DNA from: Polaromonas sp. JS666
GTDB taxonomy: Bacteria; Pseudomonadota; Gammaproteobacteria; Burkholderiales; Burkholderiaceae_C
Reading direction: 5' to 3'
NCBI RefSeq assembly: GCF_000013865.1
Contig: NC_007948.1
Span: 744,001-808,000, forward strand
DNA: 64,000 bases
The notes beneath the pieces were generated by a model. That model was not told where the DNA came from and made no database searches. It was given only the letters and a program-made list of their open reading frames with translations. The number at the start of each line of letters is the position of its first letter. Within the stretch, counting starts at the first letter, position 1. Shown one piece after another: positions 8,079 to 17,585 of the stretch. The translations under genes and the position numbers were made by a program.

Positions 8079-9923
8079 TCAGAGGGTCTGCTGCGGCCGG
8101 CTTTCATGCAGCCGGTAGAGCACGGGTCCACCCGGCGGCAATTTTTCCAGCTCCCAGAGTCGGCTGTGAAAGGCCGCCGCCGTGGGGCGGTGGGCAATCG
8201 AGACGATGCCGCCATGCAGGGCCTTCACATGCGCCAGCAGTTTTTCATACAGCGTTTTCTCGGCCGCTTCGTCCAGCGCGCTGGTCGCTTCGTCGGCAAA
8301 GATCCAGGCGGGCTTTTTCAGCAGCACCCGGGCAATCGCCAGCCGCTGCTGCTCGCCGCCTGACAGCTTCTGGGTCCAGGCATCCTTGTCGTCCAGCCGG
8401 CTGGCCAGCTGGGGCAGCAGCGCGTCCGCCAGCGCCTGCTTCAGGGCGTCATCACTGTACTGCGCGGCCGGTTGCGGGTAAGCCAGCGCATCGCGCAGCG
8501 CGCCGTCGGGGAAGTAGGGCCGCTGCGGAATGAACATCGCATCGTGCGGCAGCTGGGTCTGGCCCCGCGAGAACGGCCAGATGCCCGCCAGCGCCCGGAA
8601 CAGCGTGGACTTGCCGCTGCCCGACGGCCCTTTGATGAGCACGCTTTCGCCAGGACCGGCCTGCACGGACACGCCGCTCAGCAGCGTGGCGCCCGAGGGC
8701 AGAGCCAGGGTCAGGTCGCGGGCGGCCAGCGTGTCGGCGGCAGCCAGGGGGGCCGCCTCGTTCGCAACCAGATTGGTCGCCAGCTGCGCGCGTCCTTGTT
8801 GGGTCATCGCCGCAATGTTGTCTTCAAAACTGGTCAGGCGGTCGGTCGTGGCGCGCCACGCGGCCAGGCTGCTGTAGTTGTCGACCAGCCAGCTCAGCGA
8901 GTCCTGCACCCGCCCGAACGCCGACGCGATCTGCATCAGCTCGCCCAGCTGGATGGCGCCGCTGAAAAAACGCGGTGCCGCGACGACAAAGGGAAACACC
9001 ACGGCGGCCTGGCCAAAGAAGTTGGTGAACCACACCAGGTTTTTCTGCTTTTTGATCAGCAGCAGGTAGTTGGCCAGCACGGCGGAAAAGCGGGTGTCCA
9101 GGTGCGCACGCTCCACGGTTTCGCCCTTGTCCAGCGCGATCGCCTCGCTGTATTCGCGCACCCGCACCATGTGGTGGCGAAAATCGGCTTCATAACGCTG
9201 CTGCAGGAAGTTGAGCCTGATCTGCGGGCGGCCGATGTAGTGCGTGAGCACGCTGCCCAGGGTGCAGTAAAGCACCGCCATCCAGACCATGAAACCCGGA
9301 ATGCTGTAGCTGGTGCCGCCCAGTGTGAATGCGAAGGCGCCCGACAGCGACCAGAGAATGCCGACAAAGCTGAGCAGCGTGACCACCGCATTGAGCAGGC
9401 CCATGCTCAGTGAAATGCTGTAGGAAGTGAAGAGGTTGATGTCTTCCTGGATACGCTGGTCCGGGTTGTCCGGGTTGTCCTTCGTGTTCAGCGCGTCTTT
9501 GGCTGCGCCGGTGAAGCGGCCCAACTCCAGCTTGTAAAACGCGTGGTCGGCGAGCCAGCGTTTCAGGTAGTGTGTCGTCATCCAGGCGCGCCAGCGCACC
9601 TCCAGCAACTGGGTGAGGTAGAAGCGGTAGACCGCAATCAGGATGAAGGCAAACGCCAGGTAGGTAAAGCGGCCCAGCTGCGTCCAGAACACCGCCGCAT
9701 CCTTGTTTTGCAGGGCGTCGTAAAAGACCCGGTTCCACTCATTGAGCAGCACCAGCATGTACACCGCGCCCAGGTTCAGCACCACGATGGCCAGCAGCAG
9801 GCCGCGCGCTTTCCATTTGTCTTCCGACTTGAAGTAAGGCGCCGACAGGGCCCAGACGCGTGCGCCGAACAGCCTGAAGGCGCTGAATTTGGCTAGGAAG
9901 CCGGCGGGGCTTGGAACATTCAT
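8079..9923 (-). CDS. ABC transporter, fused permease-ATPase (SbmA/BacA-YddA type)
   Basis: A 614-residue half-transporter. Residues ~35-380 form a membrane domain of the SbmA/BacA-like (ABC_membrane_2) type, recognisable by LNEWNRVFYDALQNKD and by NPDQRIQEDI. The C-terminal ATPase has Walker A GPSGSGKST, signature LSGGEQQR and Walker B WIFADEATSALDE, so it should be active. Homologues (YddA; the peroxisomal ALD family) move peptides, vitamin B12 or fatty-acyl compounds; the substrate here is not determinable. Its ATG overlaps the stop of the upstream 5'-nucleotidase gene (ATGA), indicating translational coupling. Confidence 0.9.
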   Translation of the reverse strand: MNVPSPAGFLAKFSAFRLFGARVWALSAPYFKSEDKWKARGLLLAIVVLNLGAVYMLVLLNEWNRVFYDALQNKDAAVFWTQLGRFTYLAFAFILIAVYRFYLTQLLEVRWRAWMTTHYLKRWLADHAFYKLELGRFTGAAKDALNTKDNPDNPDQRIQEDINLFTSYSISLSMGLLNAVVTLLSFVGILWSLSGAFAFTLGGTSYSIPGFMVWMAVLYCTLGSVLTHYIGRPQIRLNFLQQRYEADFRHHMVRVREYSEAIALDKGETVERAHLDTRFSAVLANYLLLIKKQKNLVWFTNFFGQAAVVFPFVVAAPRFFSGAIQLGELMQIASAFGRVQDSLSWLVDNYSSLAAWRATTDRLTSFEDNIAAMTQQGRAQLATNLVANEAAPLAAADTLAARDLTLALPSGATLLSGVSVQAGPGESVLIKGPSGSGKSTLFRALAGIWPFSRGQTQLPHDAMFIPQRPYFPDGALRDALAYPQPAAQYSDDALKQALADALLPQLASRLDDKDAWTQKLSGGEQQRLAIARVLLKKPAWIFADEATSALDEAAEKTLYEKLLAHVKALHGGIVSIAHRPTAAAFHSRLWELEKLPPGGPVLYRLHESRPQQTL

Positions 9924-10906
9924 TCTGGCAAACCTTTTGGTGACAACTGGTTGGATACGCCGCTGGCCACGTGGCCCGAGGGCACATGCTGGGCCGCCGA
10001 GTGCACATGGCCAGTCTGGTCGTCAAAGAAAAAATCGGGCTCGAACTCGCGCAGGAACTCGCCCTTGGCCAGCCCGCCCAGGAACATCGCTTCATCGACT
10101 TCGATGTTCCAGTCCATCAGCGTGCGGATGGCGCGCTCGTGCGCCGGGGCGCTGCGCGCGGTGACCAGCGCGGTGCGTATGCGCATGCGCGAAGTGCCCG
10201 CCTGCTGCAGGCGGTGCAGCGCCTCCAGCAGCGGTTTGAACGGCCCGGCCAGCAGCGGCTGCGTGGCCTTGTCGCGTTCGTGCTGCTGGAAGGCCGTGAG
10301 GCCCTGCGACTGGAAGACGCGCTCGGCCTCGTCGGAGAACAGCACCGCATCGCCGTCAAAGGCAATGCGCACTTCATGCGGATGCGCGTCGCTGGCGCGC
10401 ACCGAGTGCGGGTATACCTGCGCGGCGGGCACGCCGGCAGCCAGTGCGTCGCGCACATCGCTGAGGTGGGCCGACAAAAACAGGTTGGCATGCAGGGGCT
10501 TCAGGTAGCGCCATGGCGCCTCGCCGCGGTTGAAGGTGCCGCGCTCAATTTTCAGGCCGTAATGCTGCGCCGATCGGAACACCCGCATGCCCGAGACCGG
10601 GTCGTTGCGCGACAGGATCACCACTTCCACCCGCTGGCTCGGCGCGGCCGGGCTGGCCGCTTCGCCCTGGCTTTCAGGGGCGTCATTGAACGCCAGCAGT
10701 TTCTTGACCAGCGAGAACGCCACGCCGGGCTTGGCCGGCACGTCGAGCCGCTCCAGCTGCAGCTTCATGTAGGCTGCATCTTTTTTGGCGCCCGGCGCCG
10801 CATCCTGCGTCAGGCCGGACTCAAAAATACGGTTCTCTTCCTCGAAATCAAACAGCGCGCGCGATGAGATCGCCACCACGAGCTGACCGTCCAGATTTGC
10901 TGCCAT
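9920..10906 (-). CDS. Cytosolic 5'-nucleotidase (NT5C1 / PF06189-like)
   Basis: A 328-residue protein of the cytosolic 5'-nucleotidase family. Recognisable stretches are LVVAISSRALFDFEEEN near the N-terminus, ILSRNDPVSGMRVF, and IAFDGDAVLFSDEAERVF in the middle, the HAD-like aspartate motif of the family. Members dephosphorylate nucleoside monophosphates in the cytoplasm. The frame is open to 11038 but the extension encodes part of an intergenic repeat, so I start at ATG 10906 (MAANLDGQL). It is the first gene of the minus-strand run 5'-nucleotidase / ABC / MFS / ABM and overlaps the ABC gene by 4 bp. Confidence 0.86.
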   Translation of the reverse strand: MAANLDGQLVVAISSRALFDFEEENRIFESGLTQDAAPGAKKDAAYMKLQLERLDVPAKPGVAFSLVKKLLAFNDAPESQGEAASPAAPSQRVEVVILSRNDPVSGMRVFRSAQHYGLKIERGTFNRGEAPWRYLKPLHANLFLSAHLSDVRDALAAGVPAAQVYPHSVRASDAHPHEVRIAFDGDAVLFSDEAERVFQSQGLTAFQQHERDKATQPLLAGPFKPLLEALHRLQQAGTSRMRIRTALVTARSAPAHERAIRTLMDWNIEVDEAMFLGGLAKGEFLREFEPDFFFDDQTGHVHSAAQHVPSGHVASGVSNQLSPKGLPE

Positions 10907-10985
10907 GTTGTGATGCCTTGGTGTTGTTAGGTCGGTTTTTGGTATGGCTTCATTTGGCGTTGATCGCCCGGGTGTGGCGCGATAC

Positions 10986-11080
10986 CAGCAGACGCCGCGG
11001 AACTGGCTTTGCCAGGCCGCTGGCGTCGCCCCCTGCAAGGGGGAGGCGGTTACACGAAGTGAGCAAGCAACGGGGGTGTT
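10986..11080 (+). repeat. GC-rich intergenic repeat, copy A (divergent member)
   Basis: The most diverged of five copies in this window of a ~93-bp element with the plan GCCGCGG-AACTGGCTTTGCCAG-GCCGC ... GGGGG ... TACACGAAGT ... CGGGGGTGT. The inner palindrome CTGGC-TTTGC-CAG is a short hairpin. The copy ends directly at the stop codon of the minus-strand cobC gene (stop at 11081). It fills most of the 174-bp gap between cobC and the 5'-nucleotidase start. Confidence 0.7.
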
Positions 11081-11629
11081 TCATTTGAGATCCAGTGTGC
11101 ACCATTGTCCATAAGCTGGCGCGTCCGCCGGCCACTGGTCAGCGTGCGCGACCTGGCGCACGCCGCGCATGAGCAGATGCACGGCCCGCATGACGCCCGC
11201 ATGCGTGATCCACAGCGTGTCTGCCGGGCCCTGCAATGCGTCGAAGGCAGAGGCGACGCGCGCCATCACCTGGCTGACGCTTTCCCCGTCGCCACCGACG
11301 GCGTAGTTCGCAAAGTCGTCGGTCCATGCCTGCAACTCGGCCGGGGCAATGTCCTGCCAGGCGCGGCCTTCCCACTGGCCGAAGTCCATTTCCTGCAGGC
11401 GCGGGTCGGTTTCACAGGCCAAATCGGGTCGCAGCCTTTGCAGAACCAGGGAGAGCTGCGCACATCTTTGCAGCGGTGAGCTGGCCACACGGGTGCCACC
11501 GGGCAGCACGTGCGCCAGTGCCCGCGCACACTGCGCCGTCGCGTCGGCGTCAGCCGCCACCGGGTGCCGGCCATAGCAAATGCCCGGCCCAATCAAGGGC
11601 TGTGCGTGACGGACCAGCCAGAGCTTCAT
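11081..11629 (-). CDS. cobC: Histidine phosphatase, probable alpha-ribazole phosphatase CobC
   Basis: A 182-residue phosphoglycerate-mutase-like phosphatase. The N-terminal VRHAQP carries the catalytic phosphohistidine. SSPLQRCAQL has the second conserved Arg, EMDFGQWEG the acidic motif, and WITHAGVMRAV the second His. The lone histidine-phosphatase fold is not specific, but the gene is the next coding sequence on the same strand after cobT and cobS, so alpha-ribazole-5'-phosphate dephosphorylation in cobalamin nucleotide-loop assembly is the best assignment. A 274-bp gap holding two GC-rich repeats separates it from cobS. Confidence 0.85.
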   Translation of the reverse strand: MKLWLVRHAQPLIGPGICYGRHPVAADADATAQCARALAHVLPGGTRVASSPLQRCAQLSLVLQRLRPDLACETDPRLQEMDFGQWEGRAWQDIAPAELQAWTDDFANYAVGGDGESVSQVMARVASAFDALQGPADTLWITHAGVMRAVHLLMRGVRQVAHADQWPADAPAYGQWCTLDLK

Positions 11630-11704
11630 CGAGGAAAGGCCCTCTGGCGCATTTTTGAAGCGACAAGCGTGGGGGGCCTATCAAGGTAAGGTGAGGTCTT
11701 AACC

Positions 11705-11797
11705 CAGCAGGGGCCGCGGAACCGGCTTTGCCGGGCCGCAGGCGCAGCGCCTCCCCGGGGGGCAGCGAACCACACGAAGTGGGGAGCGTGGGGGCCA
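11705..11797 (+). repeat. GC-rich intergenic repeat, copy B
   Basis: A 93-bp unit running from CAGCAGGGGCCGCGG to GTGGGGAGCGTGGGGGCC. Inner features are the palindrome ACCGGCTTTGCCGGGCC, the run CCCCGGGGGG, and the block AACCACACGAAGTGGGGAG. It is followed after 9 bp by copy C in the same orientation, so the two form a direct repeat between cobC and cobS. Confidence 0.85.
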
Positions 11798-11806
11798 GGA
11801 CTATTC

Positions 11807-11900
11807 CAGCAGGGGCCGCGGGACTGGCTTTGCCAGACCGCAGGCGCGGCGGCCCCCTCGGGGGGCAGCGAACCACACGAAGTGGGGAGCGTGGGGGCCA
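11807..11900 (+). repeat. GC-rich intergenic repeat, copy C
   Basis: Near-identical to copy B, with compensating changes in the inner hairpin (ACTGGCTTTGCCAGACC instead of ACCGGCTTTGCCGGGCC). The paired changes keep the stem, which favours a function at DNA or RNA structure level. It ends three bases before the stop codon of minus-strand cobS (11904). Confidence 0.85.
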
Positions 11901-11903
11901 TAT

Positions 11904-12752
11904 TCACAAACTAACGGCCAGACCCAGGTAGAAGGCGATTTCGCAGACCTGCTGCGTGGCACCCAGGCAGTCGCCGGTGAAACCTTGCAAGCGCCGTTTG
12001 AAGAGCGCCCCCATCCACAACAGCGCCAACAGGGAAAAGCTGCAGGCCACGATCAAACTGATGGCGTCCAGCGCAAGGCCGGCCAGGGCCAGCACGACAA
12101 ATGACCAGATGAATGCAACCAGCAGGCTGCCCTGGGAGATCTGGTCGGCCAGCGGCTTGGATTTGGAGCTGGCGGTGTTGCCGACGTGCGGCAGCAGCCA
12201 GATCAGCAGCAGCGGCAGGCCGCGCGAAACCACGTGGCCCGTCAGCAGCGCCGCGCCGATGTACCAGCTGCTGAAAGAAGCGTCGTCCCCGAGTTCGGCC
12301 GGGCTGACATCGACCGAGCCCAGCATCGCCAGCAGCGCCGTCTTGCCCAGCAGCGCGAGCATCAGCGCCATGGCGCCAAAGGCTCCCACGCGCGAGTCCT
12401 TCATGATCTCCAGCGCGCGCTCCCGGTCCTGGCTGCCGCCCAGGCCATCGGCCACATCGGCCAGCCCGTCTTCATGAAAGCCGCCCGTCAACAGCACGGT
12501 GGCGGCGGTGGACAGCACGGCAGCCACCAGCGGCGTGAAGGGGGTGTTGGGCAGCAGGGCCTGTATCAGCCCATACACCAGCGCGGCCATGACGCCGACC
12601 AGGATGCCGACGCCTGGAAAGTGACCGGCGCTGGCGCGCAGCAACTCGGGGCTGTAGCCGACCCAGTCGGCCAGCCGCCCCACGACGGGTATGCGGGTGA
12701 AGAACTGGACGGCGAGCAGGTATTCGCGGACAAACTGGCTGATCGGATTCAT
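11904..12752 (-). CDS. cobS: Adenosylcobinamide-GDP ribazoletransferase CobS
   Basis: A 282-residue polytopic inner-membrane enzyme that joins adenosylcobinamide-GDP to alpha-ribazole, the final step of cobalamin nucleotide-loop assembly. The signature GGFHEDGLADVADGLGG (about residues 90-106) with its Asp/His metal-binding cluster is present, as is the N-terminal FFTRIPV. About seven hydrophobic segments follow. I start at ATG 12752 (MNPISQF) rather than at the upstream open frame because homologues begin here. It follows cobT by 28 bp in the same direction. Confidence 0.95.
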   Translation of the reverse strand: MNPISQFVREYLLAVQFFTRIPVVGRLADWVGYSPELLRASAGHFPGVGILVGVMAALVYGLIQALLPNTPFTPLVAAVLSTAATVLLTGGFHEDGLADVADGLGGSQDRERALEIMKDSRVGAFGAMALMLALLGKTALLAMLGSVDVSPAELGDDASFSSWYIGAALLTGHVVSRGLPLLLIWLLPHVGNTASSKSKPLADQISQGSLLVAFIWSFVVLALAGLALDAISLIVACSFSLLALLWMGALFKRRLQGFTGDCLGATQQVCEIAFYLGLAVSL

Positions 12753-12780
12753 GGGGCGGTTATCGCAGGGTCTGGCGGAT

Positions 12781-13866
12781 TCAGGGGTTCTCCTTGCCAC
12801 TCACGCCGGCCGAGTCAAAGCTGGCCATCTCGTCCAGGAACAGCGCCGCCGACTGCACCAGCGGCCAGGCCAGCAGGGCGCCCGTGCCTTCTCCCAGCCG
12901 CAGATCGAGTTCAAGCAGTGGCGTGGCCTTCAGGTGGGCCAGCAGCAGGCCGTGGCCACGCTCGGCCGAGCGGTGGCAAAACACCAGGTAGTCGCGCACC
13001 TGCGGCGCCAGCGCGTGGGCCACCAGCGCTGCGGCGCCGGCAATGAAACCGTCGACCAGCACCACGCGGCGTTCGCTGGCGGCCTGCAGCATCGCGCCGC
13101 TCATCATGGCAATTTCAAAACCACCGAGCGCGGCGAGCGCGTCAAGCGGCCGGGTGGCATCAGCATGGCGTTCCAGGGCGCGCAGCAGCACGCCCTGCTT
13201 GTGCTGCAACTGTGGGTCGGTCAGGCCCGTGCCGCGCCCGGTGGCGTCCTCCAGGCTGGCGCCGGCCAGCCGCGCAAATAGCAGGGCCGCCGCCGAGGTG
13301 TTGGCAATTCCCATTTCGCCCAGCGCCACCACATTGCCGGGCAGGGCCCGCACGACGGCCATGCCCGCCTGCAGCGCCGCATCGGCCTCGGCCAGCGACA
13401 TGGCGGGCTCGCTGCAGAGGTTGCGCGTGCCGTGCGCGATCTTGCGCTGCAGCAGCTGGGGATGCGCGGGCAGGTCGGCGGCGACGCCGGCGTCGACCAC
13501 GTGCAATGCAAAGCCGTGCTGGCGCGCAAACACATTGATGGCTGCGCCGCCGGCCAGCATGTTGCCCACCATCTGCACGGTGACGGCCTGCGGATAGGCG
13601 GACACGCCTTCTGCGGCAATGCCGTGGTCGGCCGCAAACACCACCATTTGCGGCGCGTGCAGCGTGACGGTGTCGCGGCGCTGGATCAGGCCCAGCTGCA
13701 GCGCCAGGCCCTCCAGCGCGCCCAGTGCGCCCACGGGCTTGGTCTTGTGGTCGATCTTGCGCTGCAACCGGTCCGCCAGCACGGCGTCGGCGATGGGCGC
13801 GATCGCCGGAATGTGCAGGGCCGGGTGAGAAGAGGAGACAGGGGGGGAAGAGGTGGTGGCGGTCAT
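12781..13866 (-). CDS. cobT: Nicotinate-nucleotide--dimethylbenzimidazole phosphoribosyltransferase CobT
   Basis: A 361-residue enzyme that makes alpha-ribazole phosphate from nicotinate mononucleotide and dimethylbenzimidazole. Family motifs are KTKPVGALGALE near the N-terminus, VVFAADHGIAAEGVSAYP, LGEMGIANTSAAAL and the C-terminal LRLGEGTGALLAWPL, which contains the catalytic Glu. ATG at 13866 overlaps the stop of the upstream CWC protein gene (ATGA), so the two are translationally coupled. The gene is part of the minus-strand run ilvA / CWC / cobT / cobS. Confidence 0.95.
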   Translation of the reverse strand: MTATTSSPPVSSSHPALHIPAIAPIADAVLADRLQRKIDHKTKPVGALGALEGLALQLGLIQRRDTVTLHAPQMVVFAADHGIAAEGVSAYPQAVTVQMVGNMLAGGAAINVFARQHGFALHVVDAGVAADLPAHPQLLQRKIAHGTRNLCSEPAMSLAEADAALQAGMAVVRALPGNVVALGEMGIANTSAAALLFARLAGASLEDATGRGTGLTDPQLQHKQGVLLRALERHADATRPLDALAALGGFEIAMMSGAMLQAASERRVVLVDGFIAGAAALVAHALAPQVRDYLVFCHRSAERGHGLLLAHLKATPLLELDLRLGEGTGALLAWPLVQSAALFLDEMASFDSAGVSGKENP

Positions 13867-14129
13867 CGGGCTCGGTTCGCGGTGATCAGCTGGAGGCAGG
13901 CCGGGCAGTAGCACGAGGCGGCGCTGTCAGCGCTTGCCTCCTGGCCCTGCGGGGGCGTTGAAGCAGGCACGGGCATCACGTGCGGCAGCTTGACGCACCA
14001 GCACTGCGCATCGCCGGCCACCATGCCGCAGCGAAAGCCGGCGCCGCAGCGCGGGCACACCGAGGTGGGCGAGGTGTCGGGCAAGCCGGCTCCCGGTGTT
14101 TCTGGTGATGGCGAGCCTTGTGAAGTCAT
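13863..14129 (-). CDS. Cysteine-rich CWC family protein
   Basis: An 88-residue small protein with cysteine pairs spaced CPRCGAGFRCGM, then CWC and finally CYCPAC, the pattern of the cysteine-rich CWC family. It probably forms one zinc-ribbon-like site; no enzymatic role is known. It overlaps cobT by 4 bp at its 3' end and begins 12 bp after ilvA stops, so it sits inside the ilvA-cobT transcription unit. The tight coupling to cobT hints at a role beside cobalamin synthesis, but this is inference from position only. Confidence 0.75.
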   Translation of the reverse strand: MTSQGSPSPETPGAGLPDTSPTSVCPRCGAGFRCGMVAGDAQCWCVKLPHVMPVPASTPPQGQEASADSAASCYCPACLQLITANRAR

Positions 14130-14141
14130 GCGTTTGTCCGG

Positions 14142-15764
<1,623 letters not shown>

Positions 15765-15796
15765 GTTTTTCTCGCAGTCCAACATCATAGTGGGCA

Positions 15797-15826
15797 AGAA
15801 AAAAGACCCAGACCTTGCGGTCTGGG
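15797..15826 (-). terminator. Intrinsic-terminator-like hairpin in the ilvA leader (attenuator candidate)
   Basis: On the minus strand CCCAGACC-GCAA-GGTCTGGG forms a perfect 8-bp stem closed by a GNRA-type loop and followed directly by TCTTTTTT. It lies 33 bases before the ilvA ATG and downstream of a promoter-like -10, so it interrupts the leader instead of ending a gene. There is no T-run on the plus-strand side, so it works only in the ilvA direction. Confidence 0.65.
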
Positions 15827-15918
15827 CCTGTAAATCCACCCTTAGAGGAGTGGAGGAGACAACCAGTGCAAAAATACAAAACCGTTGCGGATTGTTTTTG
15901 TATTGGTGCGATGATTTC

Positions 15919-15949
15919 AGTATAGCCGGAGCCATGTTGCGCTGCACAA
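15919..15949 (-). promoter_or_regulatory. Candidate ilvA promoter
   Basis: On the minus strand a TATACT -10 hexamer (15919-15924) is preceded by TTGTGC (15944-15949) at a spacing of 19 bp, longer than ideal. Transcription would start near 15912 and give a ~150-nt leader carrying the terminator-like hairpin. The -10 is good, the -35 weak. Confidence 0.35.
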
Positions 15950-16016
15950 TATGTGTGGCAAAAATTCGACATTTCCAGCGTTTAGTTATAAATTTTTTGC
16001 ATAAGGAATGGTGTTT

Positions 16017-16475
16017 ATGGAATGCACAGTGAGTTGGACAGGTCCCAGCGCAACGACCGGGTCACGTTCGGGCATGACGTTTCTGGCCGAAACCGGCAGC
16101 GGCCACACCCTGGTGATGGATGGCGCGCCCGATGCGGACAAGCCGGAGAACGGCGGTGCCAACCTGGCGCCGCGGCCCATGGAGACCGTGCTGGCCGGCA
16201 CCGGAGGGTGCACGGCCTATGACGTGGTGCTGATCCTCAAGCGCGGCCGCCACGACGTGCGGGGCTGCTCGGTCAAGCTCAGTTCAGAACGGGCGCCGAC
16301 GGATCCCAAGGTGTTCACCAAAATCCACATGCATTTTGTCGTGACCGGGCGCGGCCTGGCTGCCAGTGCGGTCGAGCGCGCCATTGCCATGAGCCATGAC
16401 AAATACTGCTCGGCCACCATCATGCTGGGCAAGACGGCCGACATCACCACCAGTTTTGAGTTGCAGGAGGCGTGA
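16017..16475 (+). CDS. OsmC family protein
   Basis: A 152-residue OsmC/Ohr-fold protein of the YhfA-like subgroup. GGCTAYDVVLILKRGR holds the first conserved Cys and KYCSATIMLGKTADI the second, so the peroxidatic Cys pair is present. OsmC proteins reduce organic hydroperoxides. The ATG at 16008 has AGGA immediately next to it, which is too close, whereas the ATG at 16017 has the same AGGA nine bases away, so I chose 16017. It is convergent with coq7, the two separated by a palindromic repeat. Confidence 0.88.
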   Translation: MECTVSWTGPSATTGSRSGMTFLAETGSGHTLVMDGAPDADKPENGGANLAPRPMETVLAGTGGCTAYDVVLILKRGRHDVRGCSVKLSSERAPTDPKVFTKIHMHFVVTGRGLAASAVERAIAMSHDKYCSATIMLGKTADITTSFELQEA

Positions 16476-16500
16476 GAGAGTGAGAGTTTTTCGATTTCAC

Positions 16501-16610
16501 TCCCTCTCCCTCTCCCTCTGGGAGAGGGCGGGGGTGAGGGCCGGCGAGTGGCCACAGCACTGGAGCACAGCCCCTCACCCCAACCCTCTCCCCAAAGGGG
16601 CGAGGGAGGA
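16501..16610. repeat. GGGAGAGGG/CCCTCTCCC palindromic element, copy 1
   Basis: A ~110-bp imperfect palindrome whose arms are built on GGGAGAGGGCGGGGGTGAGGG and CCCTCACCCCAACCCTCTCC, with a ~35-bp unrelated centre. A second copy with the same arms but a different centre lies at 23397-23507. This copy fills the gap between the convergent osmC and coq7 genes; the remaining ~140 bp of that gap hold nothing else recognisable. Confidence 0.85.
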
Positions 16611-16749
16611 AATGCCGTCGCTTCGAAAAACTCTCAGCCTCTGAGTCGTCGGGCCGCTCCCAGGGCGAATGGCACCGCAGCATGTCGTGCGGAGGTTCGT
16701 GCGGAGGTTAAAGACGGCTGGAGCGAACCCGGCTTCAGGGGGCAGAGAT

Positions 16750-17379
16750 TCAGAGGTAGTGGGCCGTGGTGGTCATGAGCCTGGCGGAGGCCTGCATCAA
16801 GGCCTTGACGGGCGCAGGCATGGGCAGGGCGCCGGCGTTTTGCGCATCCTGCGCATGGCGGGCTTCATCGTCCTTCATTTGCGCCACAATGGCCCGCGAG
16901 TCGTGATCGCCTTCGGGCAGGCGCTCCAGGTGGCTGGCCAGATGGGCTTCCACCTGCCGCTCGGTCTCCACGACAAATCCCAGGCTGACCCGGTCACCCA
17001 GACGACCTGCCAGCAGCCCGAGGCCAAAGGCCCCGGCGTACCACAAGGGGTTGAGCAGTGAAGGCCGCGCGCCGAGCTCGTCGAGCCGTTCACGCGTCCA
17101 GGCCAGGTGATCGCCTTCTTCCCGGCTGGCCGCCAGAAAGTGCCGGCGCAGCGCCGGATCCCGCGTGGTGACGGCCTGCGCGGCATAAAGCGCCTGCGCG
17201 CAGACCTCGCCCACATGGTTGACCCGCATCAGCGCGCCCGACAAGGCCTTCTCCTGCGTGCTCAGCTCTGTGCGCTGGCCCGCCACGGTGGGGCAGGTCC
17301 GGCTGGCCTGCGGTTTGGCAAACAGGGTGCGCAGCGCGCCATCTGCAGCATTCAGCGCGGTATCGAGTGCGGGTGTCAT
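16750..17379 (-). CDS. coq7: Demethoxyubiquinone hydroxylase (Coq7 family)
   Basis: A 209-residue ferritin-like di-iron monooxygenase for the penultimate hydroxylation in ubiquinone synthesis. The ligand set is visible: Glu in [20 protein letters not shown] in the second helix, [11 protein letters not shown] in the third, and [10 protein letters not shown] in the fourth. An ATG at 17394 is also in frame, but GAGAAAAGG precedes the ATG at 17379, which I prefer. It probably works as a peripheral inner-membrane protein. Monocistronic between a palindromic repeat and the porin terminator. Confidence 0.92.
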   Translation of the reverse strand: MTPALDTALNAADGALRTLFAKPQASRTCPTVAGQRTELSTQEKALSGALMRVNHVGEVCAQALYAAQAVTTRDPALRRHFLAASREEGDHLAWTRERLDELGARPSLLNPLWYAGAFGLGLLAGRLGDRVSLGFVVETERQVEAHLASHLERLPEGDHDSRAIVAQMKDDEARHAQDAQNAGALPMPAPVKALMQASARLMTTTAHYL

Positions 17380-17490
17380 GGCCTTTTCTCTCATCTGGAC
17401 AGTAGGTTCCAGTATGTTAGCGCGGCGGGACGGGCGGGGACAAGCGGGGGGTATATGGCGTGCGGGCAGGTGCCGCGGCGGCCGGGAAAC

Positions 17491-17516
17491 AAAAAAGCTC
17501 CCAAAAGGGAGCTTTT
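17491..17516 (-). terminator. Intrinsic terminator of the minus-strand porin gene
   Basis: AAAAGCTCCC-AAAA-GGGAGCTTTT forms a perfect 10-bp stem, with TTTTTTG following on the minus strand. It lies 70 bp after the porin stop codon. A second GC-rich hairpin, GAGGCCCGC-TGCTG-GCGGGCCTC (17532-17554), lies between the stop and this terminator and may protect the mRNA 3' end. Confidence 0.8.
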
Positions 17517-17585
17517 ATGGTGTTTGACCGAGAGGCCCGCTGCTGGCGGGCCTCTGCGGCGTTTCTGCGGTGTTCCTGGACCTGA

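Noticed and set aside
6968..8533. A 521-codon plus-strand open frame opposite the MFS and ABC genes
   Set aside because: It lies antisense to two clear transporters and its product is low-complexity Arg/His/Gln-rich.
15765..15947. N-terminal extension of ilvA
   Set aside because: The frame happens to be open, but it covers a promoter-like -10 and a terminator-like hairpin and has no similarity to the family.
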